From Coprinopsis marcescibilis (taxonomy: Eukaryota; Basidiomycota; Agaricomycetes; Agaricales; Psathyrellaceae), in the NCBI GenBank assembly GCA_004369085.1, contig ML210146.1, forward strand, positions 310,001-374,000: a stretch of DNA of 64,000 nucleotides, read 5' to 3'. Below are positions 38,664 through 51,447 of the stretch, in pieces. Under the pieces are notes generated by a model. That model was given only the letters and a program-made list of their open reading frames with translations. It was not told the DNA's origin and made no database searches. The stretch's first letter is position 1, and the number at the start of each line of letters is the position of its first letter. Position numbers and translations under genes: made by a program.

Positions 38664-38994
38664 GAGGGATGAAAGCAGGATACTACAGTGGGTTTAATGG
38701 CATTTAAAAAGAAACTCTGGGGCAGAGACACGAGGGTTGCAGCCTAACAGGGCTCCGCGGCCCTTGCAGCAAAGACTTGGGCGATATAATGACCAATTTA
38801 AGTTTGCGAGTGCGGCGCTCACTGACAGCATGTCCATTCTCGAAGTCCTTTTTTCTCAAATACCTCCTTTTAATTCTTCCGGTTTGCCTTCTCCCACCAA
38901 TATCCGGTCAATTCCGGTCAAATATCCTTGATTCTGCTGCCAATTCGAGCTAGAGCTTACAAGGTAAAAAGCAACTGGTTCCCTTGGTCCGATT
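38664..38994. promoter_or_regulatory. bZIP upstream region and APC4 3' region
   Basis: No supported gene. The stretch lies upstream of the minus-strand bZIP gene and downstream of APC4. Confidence 0.45.
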
Positions 38995-41900
38995 CTATTC
39001 CTCATCCATCTCTTCACCCTCATCCCCAAGATCAAACGACTCCAACCGACTTCCAATTCCATCCACAACACAAACAACCCTGCGATTCTTTCTTCCATTA
39101 ACAGCTAGGTCACATTCTCCATGTTTGCCCCCATTCAATCCGCGACGCCGCGTCACAACGATCGGAATCGATCCAATCTTCAAACGTTTCCGCCGTTAGC
39201 ATCCCCTAAATTGAATTTTAAAGCTTGCCACACACATTTCCTATCTTCCATTCATCTACCGCACTTGTTACCAGCTCCTCAAAGTTAGCCCCCATTCCTC
39301 TATTGTATGGCGCATCCAGATATTCCAAACCCGAATAATCGAACGTCGAGAGGAATGCTGTCTCCATCTCAGAATGTATCCCTGAAAGGTACACAATGCA
39401 CATACCATCTCTGTTGTTGACGCGGTATACAACCGCGATGGTCTCATCGTCAAAGTACTCAGCAGCGATCACACTAGCAGGCAAAACCTTGCTTGGATCA
39501 ACACCGCATTGGAGGCTCAAGACGGCAACCTTAAGGGTTACACCCAGGCCGGCATCGCCATAACTGGATTGGACAAGCACCACTGTTCCGAGGTTTGAAT
39601 GAAGTATTATAAAACAGGGCTGCACTTACAAAGGCTGTGATCCTTCACAAGAGCAAGGTAATTGTGCAAAAATTCGTTGGACTCGATTCGCCGTTAGCAT
39701 GGGTCACAGACATCTGAAACAAGGGCTCACCACGTTCAGGACGATCCGTTCCCGGAACGTAGATATCAGGTTTGTATTGGATTCCGTTGGTGAAATAGGC
39801 TGCTCGAGATGATGCACGATTGCGGATCTAGATGCGGCCCCAGCCGCATGTGCGAAAATGTTGCTGCACCTTGCTGCTAGATCGTCTGTAAGTGCCACGA
39901 TATTTCGTTTTATGCTGCTGTGATCGTTCTGCTCGATGTTCTGATTAAAGAATCAATAGCGCACTTAGGACCAATTGCGGAGATAACGAACTTCTTGCCA
40001 CTCCATATCGTCGTAACTCATTGAACACGATCGTGCCCGTTGAATCACAGCATCCAATGGGCCATTGTCTGGCTCGGGCACGCCCAGATCGCGAGGACTG
40101 AACCGGGGAATCTCGCCTTCAAACCACAAATCCAGCACGGAAGTCGTGAGACCCGAAACGAAGTAGTTGTTCACCTCAAGAATGTCATGCCTCGAGGGAT
40201 TGGGCTCGGTTGAGCTCGAATTATTAGCGCATTCTACAAAACGAGTTTAGTTGATTAAGCAAAAATAGAGCGACATCCATCACCATATCTTAGCCATGCT
40301 ATGAACTCCTTGAAACGATACAGCTCTCGCCTAACAGTCGCGGACAGCCAGCTGACCAGCACGGTGCCTCTTGCTACTGCATCAGCAGCCTCTTGAAGTT
40401 CTTTGAAGTCAAGATTGAAGATAGAAAACTGAGGTCTGATTATGACCGCGTCAGGAAATGGTCAAATGCACGCGTGAACATCACCTACAGTTGCTGCCAG
40501 CCTTGCAACTCTTGGAGCACAACGTGCACCCGTTGAAATGCCTGAGCTAGACGCTTATCCGAATGGTCTCTAAGCTTTATCAGCGCATCTGACATCGTTT
40601 GTTCCCACTTCTGAATGCCCTGCAATGCAATTTTGAGTGAATTTAAACCCGTGAGTCGGAAAATAAAACAGACTCGTTCGCTCATTTGTTCGCCACTTCC
40701 TATGAAATCGGCCAAAGCTTCGGAAGCACGACCAGTCGTAAGCAACCAAGTAAGGTCCAGGATGGGGTCTGCAGAAACCTCTAGGAAGTTTGGTCTTAAT
40801 CTTGTTGACACTTCGAACGAAGCTGGTTCACATACTCCCAAAATTTCGTTGCTTCGCGTGCAACGCCTCTACCCAGCGAGGACCAAGCTCTCTGGCACCT
40901 GTAGTTGACTCGCTACCAACCCAAGCCTCCTTCATCTCCCTCGCAACCCGTACAATGTACCAAGTTAGGTCTCGGACAATCGAAGACAACCTGGCAAGAT
41001 CGCGAGTTTTCCGGCTGGCAAGGAGGGGCACGTCAATGATGGTTGGAGAAATGTGCATCTTTGAAGCTGAAACTGAGTTGAATTTCGCATGTCCAAGGAA
41101 TTTAGGGTCATTGAGGGTCTTCTCAACAGCTGAGAGAGAGGCTTCTCGGCCCAATGAGATGACTCCGAGAGGAAAGGCGCCGTCGAGAAAGCTATAAACG
41201 TTCCCGAGAGTGTCTGATATCATTAGCACACTGTTGAGGTTGGATTCATCTTTTTCATCCAGAGTTTCTGTAGGCCGGGTGGAGGACTGATGCTGGATGG
41301 AAGAATCGACTGCTGAGACCTTCGAGTCCGGAGACAGGGTCGGCCATGAGCTGATTGCCTCGGGAAGCTGGGATTTGCTGTGCACCCGAGTTTGCGAGCC
41401 CTGGAACGCGAATAAATTGGTTGCACTAACTTAAGCCATGAGCGCAGGCTTTCTGTCAGATAAAGGGCGGTACTCAACGTAAACTTATCGGAATCTTCTT
41501 GCAAGCTATCAAGATATGGTAGATTCTTGAGGACGGCCTCGGCTGAGCCTGGCTATTGTGGAACGAAGGTGTAAATGCTAAGCAGGTTGGGCTCCTGCGA
41601 TAAGCGAACCCACTATTATGCCGTTTCGTCTAAATATATCAGGGATTGCGGTATTTTTTGGCCCTTTGACGCTTGATTGAAACCACCATATTCCAGCCAG
41701 ACGAAGATCATCTTGCCCGAGGGGGACTTCGAGTGGTAAAGATGAAATTACACGTCCATCCTGAATTGAATGAAGGGTCACTCGAGGGGGATTGAGCATG
41801 CAAGCGATACTTTGCCCTAGCGTGCTGCATTAAATCTCAGAGCAAGAACGCGTTGACCTGAATGATACTGACCGTCTGGACTCCAGGCTATCCCATCCAC

Positions 41901-42104
41901 ATTGACCGTCGCGTCTTCATCTCCTACATCTGTCTCCCAAACTTTGGTGCCTTGGTTTGAATTCCAAAGGCTGATGCGGTCAAGGCCACCAAGGCGAGAG
42001 ATCAGCAAGACGAGGTCCTTGTCTGGACAGCACGACGTGCTTATGGCGCGACTCTGAGCGGGTATCTGGACGTTTGCGAGAGGGGGGAAAGCGTTTGAGG
42101 CCAT
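38995..42104 (-). CDS. APC4: Anaphase-promoting complex subunit 4
   Basis: Scaffold subunit of the APC/C ubiquitin ligase that drives mitotic exit. The N-terminal WD40 part starts MASNAFPPLANVQIPAQSRA and includes ISLWNSNQGTKVWETDVG and VDGIAWSPDG. The long helical APC4 domain follows (LSSIVRDLTWYIVRVAREMK, GTVLVSWLSATVRRELYRF, FKEFIAWLRY). The frame seems to stop at 39218, but an intron with a perfect ctaac branch site joins DEWKIGN to IGSIPIVVTRRRG. It adds a last exon with ECDLAVNGRKNRRVVCVV and a terminal acidic stretch (GDEGEEMDEE), which fits the conserved APC4 end. About 870 residues. It is head to head with DRS1, 175 bp apart. Confidence 0.88.
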
Positions 42105-42279
42105 TAATGTTTGCTAGTGGTAATCGGGTTCAAAACGTTCAAAGGGCCTTTGAAGACATCTTCCACAATGATCCAAGCGCTCGATCACGTGCACTATTTT
42201 TCTCTACTACTGCTTCCGAAATCCTATTGGACTGCCTGCTAGTCCCATACTTTCGTTTTCATCTCGCACATTCCTCATA
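42105..42279. promoter_or_regulatory. Divergent promoter region, APC4 and DRS1
   Basis: The 175 bp separate two divergent start codons. A CACGTG E-box lies at 42186-42191, followed by a T/C-rich run. Confidence 0.5.
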
Positions 42280-44815
42280 ATGGCCGACTATGTTATGACC
42301 ATAGACTCCGACGTTGAGGATGCGCCCTCAACAAAGAAGAGCAAACAGGAGGTTGCTGATGACGCCTTGAACCCTGATTTCGTTTTCGACGCAGGGGACT
42401 ACGACAACATCTTTGACAGTGTAACCGTGGTTGACGATCTAGTGAAAACGGGAAGCAAAGCGGTAAGTTGCCCCCGGTGACATAGCTTCGTTGCTGACGC
42501 ACTGCAGGCACCTATCTCCGTCGATGAAATCATTGCACGGAGGCGCCTCAATCTCAAACGGAAGAGGGCAGCAAACGCTGAGAGCGGACCCGAGGAGTCT
42601 GAAGACTCGGACGAGGAAGACCTGGAAGGTGAACCTGACTCTGAAGACTCTGAAGATCCGCTAGGGTCTTCCGACGAAGATGAAGATGAAGAAGACTTGG
42701 AATCATCCAACGATGTACAGGGTTTTTCTGATTCCAACAGTTCGGATTCTGAGGAAGAAACGGAAGCCGATAAATCTCGAAAAGCTGCTTTCTTTGCAGC
42801 AGAGGACGGGCCCTCAACAACATGCGACACCTTCCTGGAAATGAACCTATCTCGACCAATCGTCAAAGCAATTTCCACGATGGGTTTCCAAAAGCCGACC
42901 CCAATTCAAGCGTCGACCATCCCCGTTGCCCTCTTAGGGAAGGATATCGTCGGGAATGCAGTGACGGGTTCAGGAAAGACGGCTGCATTCATGATTCCCA
43001 TGCTGGAACGTCTTCTGTATCGAGAAAAGGGCAAAAAGGCTGCCGCTACCAGGTGTCTGGTCTTGCTGCCAACCCGTGAATTAGCTGTCCAGTGCTACGA
43101 AGTGGGAAAGAAGCTTGGGGCGCATACTGACATTCAATTCTGTCTTCTTGTCGGTCAGTATTACCACAGCATGACTCCTTTTCCACAAACCTAAACTCAC
43201 TGTTCGGTTAGGTGGCTTGTCGGTGAAAGCGCAAGAAGCTGTCCTAAGGCAACGCCCAGATGTCGTTCTGGCAACTCCTGGTCGTCTAATCGACCATATC
43301 AGAAACTCCCCTGGTTTCAATTTGGATTCGTTGGATATTCTGGTGTTGGACGAAGCAGATCGTATGCTGTCCGAGGGTTTCGCCGACGAACTGACAGAAA
43401 TCATCAAAGCATGCCCCAAGTCGCGTCAAACCATGTTATTTTCCGCAACAATGACCGACTCTGTCGACGAGCTGATCAAGATGTCGTTGAATAAACCCGT
43501 TCGCCTTTTCGTAGATCCTAAGCGGACAACCTCGCGGGGCTTGGTTCAAGAATTTGTGCGGATCCGGAAGGAAAGCGAACGACCTGCTCTGCTTGGGGCT
43601 CTTTGCAAACAAACCTTCAAGCGCAGGGTCATAATCTTCGTGAGGAGCAAGAAGTTGGCCCATCAGATGAGAATCGTTTTCAATCTGCTCGGACTGAAGT
43701 GCGCGGAATTGCACGGTGATTTAAGTCAGGAACAAGTGGGTCTACATTTCCATTTATATCATAGAAAGTAGTGGAGGCTAAATTTCTCACAGCGAATGAC
43801 GGCCCTTCAAACATTTAGAGACGGTGTAGTCGACTATCTAATGGCAACGGACTTGGCGTCTCGAGGCCTAGACATTAAAGGAGTAGAGACGGTTATCAAC
43901 TACGATATGCCGGGACAATTAGCTCAATATCTTCACCGGGTCGGAAGAACGGCTAGGGCCGGCAGAAAGGGAAAGTATGTGCAGTTCAGTCGTTCACGCG
44001 TTGTGGATCTCATTCCACTCTTATAGATCTGTGACGTTGGTTGGAGAAGCTGACCGGAAACTGCTGAAGGCTGCCATCAAGCACGCTGTCGGGGAGGACC
44101 AAGTGAGGCAACGAGTCGTCGATGCAAGTGTCGTCCAAAAGTTCTCCGACAAACTGGAAAGCTTCAAATCTGAAATAGAGGCTGTACTAAAGGAGGAAAA
44201 AGAAGAGAAACACATACGGCGAGCCGAAATGGAATTAAGCAAGGGAGAAAACATGATGAAGCACGAGGAAGAGATTTTCTCCAGACCAGCTCGAACATGG
44301 TTCCAGTCAAACAAAGAAAAAGAGAAGTCCAAAGGTATTTATTTGTTCAGGTCGTATGATTACTGCGACACTGGCTTACCCTCTCTTAGAAGCAGGCAAG
44401 CAAGCTCACGAGGGTACCGGGAGGCCACAGACTAAGCAGTGCGAGTTGAAAGAGACAAAGGTAGGAATGACTCCTTCCTCGAAATTACCTATACTCATCA
44501 TATATTCCATAGCCTTCTCGTGACAAGTTTTCGGGGCTGACAAGAAAAGCCAAGAGAAGAAAGATGGCTATGGAAGCAGATCAAGAGGACGGAATTGGGA
44601 AGAGTGTGGACGCTGCCATTCGTTCGGCGAAGAAAGCATCCAGACCCGGCAAAATTGGGCTACTGGCTAAGCCTTCGGCTTCGAAGCCAGCCGCTAAGGG
44701 GGCTAAACCAAAACGCAAAAACAACTTCGACACTGATCACAGTAGCAGGTCCAAAAGTTCACAATCTTCCAAACCTGTTTCGAGTCCCAAGAAGAAGGGT
44801 GGGAAAAGGAAGTAA
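42280..44815 (+). CDS. DRS1: DEAD-box ATP-dependent RNA helicase Drs1/DDX27
   Basis: Nucleolar helicase needed for 60S subunit assembly. An acidic N-terminus ([20 protein letters not shown]) precedes the core. Motifs seen are Q-motif [18 protein letters not shown], Ia PTRELA, II DEAD (LDEADRM), III SAT, and [15 protein letters not shown]. The basic, Lys-rich tail includes [17 protein letters not shown], typical of Drs1. About six introns interrupt it, one just after FCLLVG (from about 43153) and one after LSQEQ (from about 43735). Estimated length is about 730 residues, close to yeast Drs1. The gene converges on the RasGEF gene. Confidence 0.95.
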
Positions 44816-45030
44816 TCGCGAGTTACAATACACATGTAATTCGCAGCCTGTTGTGATAATAAACCGATAGAAGGACATCAATGTAAAAGCAATGAGTGAG
44901 ATTAGCAACCGATAACCTAGAGTAGTAGATAATGATAGCGATAGTGAGTGATCCAAAGATATGTGTAAGTAGTACGCGGCCTAGCGAAAATGTAGAGACA
45001 GAGGTAAAGTCCAAAAGTAATAAAGAGCCG

Positions 45031-48000
45031 TCACCAGAAGAACATCTTCCGTAAGCCGACAATGTCCTTGGGTTGAGATGAGTTGTGAGGCCGTGGATCA
45101 TCCAAATCGGAATCCAGAGCAGCAAGCCTTGATTTTTGCATCTAGTGAACAGTGAGCACAATTACTTAAACAGATAATAAAGTAAGGCTTGCCTCTGTGG
45201 TCATGACCGGGCGCTTTACAAGCAAATCAGCGATGCCGGGCCTTTCAATAAATGCGTAGTCGTTCGAGTTGTTGCACTGTACTTGACATTGGGTGGTAGT
45301 ATCGACAAAACGTCCCATCATGTTGAATTTACCCCAGTGTATTTTGGTGGGGTCGGCTTCGTTGAAATCGCCGTTTCCTTCGTTTGCTCGGATAAGATCT
45401 GACATATGCACTTCCCTGGATTGAGGGACGGTAAACAAGAGCGAATTACACGGAAGGGCTGCGCACTCACATGGCAGGAATGCATGCACCCTTTGAATTT
45501 CTGAGTGCAAGTCGGTATGCCCTATGGGCTCGTATTTGCTGCAGCAAAAGATCAAACGATTGGAGGTTCTTTGCATTCTCTGGGAACCTTGACTTAAAGG
45601 TTTCCATGGTCTCGTCCCCGGGAAAGGTGGACGAGTTGATTCCAGCTACGACGGCGCGTAGTGCTGAGTAATTGTTCAGCATCCTTAGACGATGAGCAAC
45701 ATCCACAAATTTCTCAATCTGCCGAGCACGATGCCTCGGGCGGTCGTGGCAAAGAATCAAGGATATAACCCTGTATTACACAGTCAATCGAGGTATCGAC
45801 CGCATATTACTGACGATGACATACCAATCTGCAAGGTGATTGGATACCTTGTTGAAGCAAGTGATCGGGTCGCTATCTGGTCTTTTGCTGGATATGAAGG
45901 CGTAATGCAACCAATCCCTTGGCTGTAAATCATATATGAGCAGAAGTCAACGAAATGAAAGAACGTGCGATATATCCACCTTGATATCTAAAAAGCGCTT
46001 AACCCACTGTCGCGTGATCTCCTGGGCTATGTCCTCCGAGTCAACGTTGAGGACATCCTGAGCGAGCTTTACAAGGTCCTTTAATTGCTGTTTCGGAGAA
46101 GGTTCACTACTGTGTCCGTGACTGCTATTTAAGCTTCCAAGCTTGGTCAATGGAAGGCTCGACTTTCGTTCCCGCAAGTTTGGAGGCAATTGTTGGTGAT
46201 GATTTGGTTTGCGGGAGGGAGGAGAATCCACAGGTTCCCTGGGGCCTGATTCAGCGTCGTCTTCCTCGTCTTCCAACAGGCTGTACGAGTCGTCACTTTC
46301 ATCTGTCATTACTTCGACTCTCAGTGCCCAAGCAGAGTCTTGGTCTTGTCGCGAAGGCAACATTTCCAGGAAGGGAAGAAATTCCGAGCCGTAATGCAGG
46401 AGATGTGTCTTGGAGATGATCGACTTGATCAGAGCGGTCAACGCACCAGCAGTGCCTTTCACTGCAAAATCGTCGGGGTAATCTCGAATCCATGTCTCCA
46501 GCAAATGGCAAATCCTACCAGTCGGTAAGTCGCAATGTGACGGTGGCACCACAATATACCCACCTCATCTGGGCGAAACAAGCGAACATGGGATCTCCGG
46601 ATGGATTATCCAAAAGCCGCATACGCTTTTGCATCGCGAGAAGAACGCTTCGCGGGGTCGCAAATCGCCTATATGTTAAAAGGAAGTGGGAGATGAAAGC
46701 GGGATCTAGAAAGATAACGATCAGCAGGGACATTAGCACAGGGTCTCAGGTAACAACTTGCCATCCCCGCTGACAGCCAAAAAGAGCAGTTTGTCCAGGA
46801 GTTCTTCGAGGGCCGCCCATTGTGCTTGTGGACTGTTCGCTTTGTTAGTTTATGGCCCGCCTCTAGTTGAGCCGACCTACGGATCCTTTTTCATTTTTTC
46901 TGGCCGTGCCTCTGGAACTACGTTTTGACTGCTGGTGGCCGCGCTGTCTGGGATACGTTCTTCTCTCGTTTCACTGCTATGTCGAGGTCGTGTAGGCACA
47001 TCAGAAGGTATATGTCGTGGCTCCTGGGGTGCGGAACGTATCCGGGATCTTTCGTTCTCGTATAATAGATCGCCAGTAGACCTTGCCCGTATTGGCGATG
47101 TCGGAGAAACTGATGTGGATGGGGATGATACTTGCGCGCTTGGGCTAGAAGGGCCGAAAGGCACCGTGCTGACGTCGTTTAACCCAGAAGCCGCTGTCGG
47201 TGTCGAATTTCGTGAAAGTTCCCATGGTTGTGAAGGGTTTCGCAAATATTCAGGGGATGCGGGATTCCGATCGTCACCTTTTTGGGATTCTGATAAAACG
47301 TTATAGCATACTCCCAGATCAGGGTCGTTGGAATAACTCACGTCTGGAGCGGAAAACGGCTTTTACAAGCCAATCGAATGATTGTCGCATTTTCCCTTTG
47401 CCTCCGTCGAGGGCGCTGGTTACTTCAACTAGACCAACATCATATTCCTGCAACAATTCCAAGGCACGATCAGGCTCTATAGCCCGTTCCAGGTCGGTTT
47501 TGCAGGCCAGGACGATGATTGGCAGCTTCTTCGCCCGATATTCTTCTATCAAGGACATGAGTTTCGGGAATTCAGATGAAAACGGAGAATCATAAACTTA
47601 CTGAGCAACACCTCCACCGGTTGAAACGAGCTGGTATTAGAAGCGTCATAGCATATGATCACACCATCCAAGGCCGGGATGTCACTGGGAAGTGGAGGGC
47701 TAGCGGTGATAGATGAAGGGATGTCAACCTCAACGACATGCAGAATGGCGTCGTTAGCGGACTCCGACGGTATACGCCCATTTCTACGAGTATCTGCAAT
47801 GTGGTTAGGAGAATGTTTGATATTTCCAACCATGGCTCTCACATCGTATATTGTTGGGCACATATGAGGTGACTGCCTCCGATAGCGAATAGTTAATCAA
47901 GCCCTTGCTAATCACATACGACTTTCCACAAGTTGCTGTACCAATCACTGCGAGCGTCATACTGTGCCCACTCTTTGGCGTCTCAATCTGTTTACAGGAC

Positions 48001-48807
48001 CGGTTGTTAGCTAGGACAAACCGATAGATTACTTCGACAACTTACATGCGTATTGATAGTCATCCGTTTGGGGTGACTGGAGGTGTAAACGCCCAAGCTC
48101 CCGCTTCTGGTTCTTCCAGTCTCCAGTTTGCTCGCTTGTTGAGCGCGTGTAGAGGCTTGGAGCGAAGATACGGAGCGCAAAGCGGGGTGGGCCTCTCGTT
48201 GACTGGAGCTTGTCGAGGCTGTCAGGACGCTGTTCATGCTGGAAGTAGCGCTAAGTCCTTGACTGCGCGAGGGCAAAGGTAGTTCTCCTCCCCGTATAAC
48301 TGGCCTATGCGAATCTTGTGTTTTGATGGACGCGTGACGATATCGGTCTGTAGGGACCTGTGGGTCAAAACGTTCGACGTCCGAATCTGCGTAGGTCGGT
48401 GAATCATAATCGTCATGGCCCGAGCTGACGCTCGCTCCTCGACTACGGGAGGTCCAAGGGTAGGCTTTGTCGGTTCTTGGTGGAATGGCAGCACTGTATC
48501 CCCTAGTTCGCGAGGGCTCTGGTTCTGGTTGTGGTCTGGTCGAGCGAACGCTGGTTGTGTTAACGAACGAATCGACCGACACCGACTTGCGCAACAGATT
48601 TGTGGGAGGCGACAACAAACGAGGAGAGCTATGGCCTTGATCTCTGGTCGGCGACGTAAATGCAGTAGAAAATGAATCTGCAAATGACGGGACAGGGGAT
48701 TTGAAGTATTCGAGCTCCTGGTCCACCAAGGCTTCCTGGGAGTGCGGGACTATTGGGTCCATGGGTGGCAACGGCGTTACTACTGGTAGTTCATGGAAGC
48801 TGGACAT
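45031..48807 (-). CDS. Ras guanine-nucleotide exchange factor with a GTPase-like domain
   Basis: About 1,050 residues. A Ser-rich disordered N-terminus (MSSFHELPVVTPLPPMDP) precedes a small-GTPase-like domain: P-loop GTATCGKS, then ILHVVEVDIP where Ras has its DTAGQ motif, LDGVIICYDASNTSSF, LACKTDLE in place of NKxD, and EVTSALD. Thus the P-loop is intact but the switch II and G4 motifs are degenerate. After a Ser/Thr-rich linker come the RasGEF-N region (DPAFISHFLLTYRRF) and the catalytic CDC25 domain (RARQIEKFVDVAHRLRMLNN, NYSALRAVVAGINS, IPAMEVHMSDLIRANEGN, IHWGKFNMMGRFV). The chain ends GLRKMFFW at 45031. It probably activates Ras-type GTPases; the role of the GTPase-like part is unknown. 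Confidence 0.9.
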
Positions 48808-48952
48808 TCAGCAGCACGGAGGGGTGTCAGGGATGGACAATGAGCAATGAGCAACGGCGATGATAATGGTAATGGGGATGGCAGTGGTAGCGGTGAGGGC
48901 AATACAGTGGCGCTCCCGCCTGATTTCCCTTCTTGGCTTGTTCAATACCACC
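48808..48952. promoter_or_regulatory. Divergent promoter region, RasGEF and SurE genes
   Basis: Only 145 bp separate the two divergent start codons. No known motif stands out by eye. Confidence 0.45.
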
Positions 48953-50341
48953 ATGATCAATCCAACGCCAACAGTCCTCCTCACGGTTAGCTCTTCCAAA
49001 TTCCATCATGAATGTCATTCAATCTCGACCGCTTGTTAGAACGACGACGGTCCTCCAGATCCCAGGGAGTCTCCCTATGTTCTGGGCCTGTATCGTCAGT
49101 TGACCGAAGTCCTTGGTCCGTCCACATTCATGCATTATGCCCAGTATATAGCGTCTAACTACAAGCAGGTTGGAACGTTAAAGTTGTCCTTCCCAGTGCT
49201 CAGAAATCTTGGATAGGCGTGTAGTCGTCTACTATTCATCATCTGCGCTCACTTGCGAATCCCCACCTATAAATCTAGGGAAGGCCTATCACATCAAGGA
49301 GGCCACTGCTGGCAAGTACTTTTATCCTAAAGAAGACGGAAAAGGTGAATTATCACCGAAGTCTCGACCACTTCAACCAGGAGAGCTAGTACGTTTTGTG
49401 CTGCATGACCATGGACGTATTGTTATCTTACTGTGCCTGAAGGCGGAATGGATTCTCCTTGACGGTGTATGATTCCGGTTGCATCTCTGCCGCAATCAGG
49501 AATTGACATATGCCTAGACTCCGGCCACTTGTGCAAACGTCGCACTACACAATCTTTATCCTGGGCAGATTGACTTGGTGGTGAGTCTTTGCAGTGGACG
49601 AGAGGCCGCCAATCTCACGGACTTGTCAGATATCTGGCCCAAACCTGGGTCGGAATACGTCAGGTTTGTTATCTGACAACATTGCAACAGTTCAGCGAAT
49701 CTAACTTTCAAATAGCGGCCTTTGCTTTATCGTCGGGGACAATCGGGGCAGCGCTATCATCATCTTTGTCAAAAGTACGGTCAATCGCTTTATCCTACGG
49801 GACTGTGGTCCATCCCACCCCAAAAACCTACTTTCAACCTGCACACGTCCTCGGAGCTCGAATCCTTCAGCACCTTTGGCAGAATTGGGGCTCGGACGAA
49901 CTTGGCTTAAAGGCCGGCGAAGTCGACCTCTATAATGTCAATATTCCCTTGATCGAAGGGTTGCTGTCGCAGGAGGACTTGAAGATTTATTGGACGAACA
50001 TCTGGAGGAATTCGTATGGTCGGCTCTTCAAGAACGTCGCATCTGATAGCAAATCCCCTGATAAACTTGTTATCAACCCTGCGGGTCCTGATTCCTCGGT
50101 TGATCCTCAAACGCAACCCCGCCAAAGGCTCGATCCTGTTGCTCCACCAGAAGGCGACCTGCTGTTCAAATGGGCACCCGACATGGGTAACTTAATTCAA
50201 CCCTCTCCCAATGATCTGCCTGTTGGGTCGGATGGGTGGGCAATTCATAATGGATGGGTCAGTGTAACACCTTTAAGGGCTAGCTTCGCAGAAGCGCCCT
50301 TGTTGGCCTATGACCCTATTTTACGAAACCTCAAGCTGTAA
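48953..50341 (+). CDS. SurE-family phosphatase/nucleotidase
   Basis: SurE-like phosphatase, related to the N-terminal half of yeast Pby1. Exon 1 (MINPTPTVLLT) joins by a 54-nt intron to NDDGPPDPRESPYVLGLYRQ, which holds the metal-binding NDDG. Later blocks are WNVKVVLPSAQKSWIG, KAYHIKEATAGKYFYP, TPATCANVALHNLYPGQIDL, then SGPNLGRNTS, the second conserved motif, and AAFALSSGTIGAALSSSLSK. The end LLAYDPILRNLKL is at 50341. About seven very short introns are needed. Length is near 340 residues, so it is a stand-alone SurE without the ATP-grasp/TTL domain of Pby1. Substrate unknown. Confidence 0.88.
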
Positions 50342-50623
50342 AGTAATTATCCCTGTATAACTAAACTGCCTTGGTTCCAGAGTGCGCATGCGGAGGTAAA
50401 TATTCCCATTCGCAGACGAGAAGCTGACTAGAAGTGCAGATAGAAATCGGGACATATACACGACTGTTAAAATTTGAGCATCTGCAATAATCAAGCAACC
50501 CCAAAGATACTCAAGAACGGTCCTGCAGAAGTGCCAGTACAAGATGGATTGTGCGAGGCGTACTGTGACATGGCATGTGTAACGTACAGTGTAAATGCAT
50601 AAACGAGAGGGAAAACGAATCGA

Positions 50624-51447
50624 TCAACGGTATCGGCGCAAGCTGAGAGTGTTGTGCTTTTTCCAGGTGGAACGAGCAGGCGTGTGGTTGTGGCGATTGC
50701 CCTTGCCCAATCCACGGTTCTATAGACCATATTGAGAACCAAGGCAAACAATGAAGCTCTGTGAATACACATACCTGCTTTCCGATGCTGGTAAGGCCAC
50801 GAGCTTCGCGGCGCTTGTGAACAGGGTTCGTGATCCAGTTGATTCTGGGATCCCGGCGGATCTAATTGACAAGGTGTCTGAGTAGGTGCGACTAGATTCA
50901 CCCAGCGAAATGTGCGTACCGCCTTGTGGTTGGGGTCAACAAGGATAACCTCGAAGTACTTGTAAACACCGTCTTGGTTGATCCAGTACGAGTTGAGCAC
51001 CCGCAAGTTTCCGCATCGTCTTCCAACTCGCTCTTCGGCGATACTCCTCAATCCACGCTGGAACTTGAGTTGGTTGACACCCTGGCGGACGGGTTTGCCG
51101 TAGGTGGCACCTACAGTCGCGATATTGATTAATTCCGATCGACGAGTTTTTCTAGTATAACCTACCCTTGGGGGCATGCTTTTTGCGGTTGCCGCGGCGG
51201 ACACGGACGCGGTAGACGACATAGCCTTGCTTGGCCTTGTAACCGAGGCGGCGAGCCTTGTCGGGGCGAGATGGGCGAGAAGCACGGTGGATGACGTTCA
51301 ATTGACGGTACTCCCAGCACCTGAGTCGATAATTGGTCCACAATCTTGCAGAGATAAGTCTCTTACTCACCGAACACGGAGCAAGAACCTGAGGACATCA
51401 GACTGCTTCTTCTTGTAAAGCTCCCCAATATATTTGTATGCGCCCAT
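50624..51447 (-). CDS. RPL15: 60S ribosomal protein L15 (eL15)
   Basis: Large-subunit ribosomal protein. It starts [20 protein letters not shown] at 51447. Exons then encode [60 protein letters not shown] and [20 protein letters not shown] before [12 protein letters not shown] and TGA at 50624-50626. The introns are at gtacgc near 50922 and gtatgt near 50774, among others. About 204 residues, the family norm. A run-on frame past HKAV is intron sequence, not coding. Confidence 0.96.

Noticed and set aside
50491..51285. A 264-codon minus-strand frame over RPL15
   Set aside because: It reads through two introns of RPL15; only the spliced form gives the eL15 sequence.
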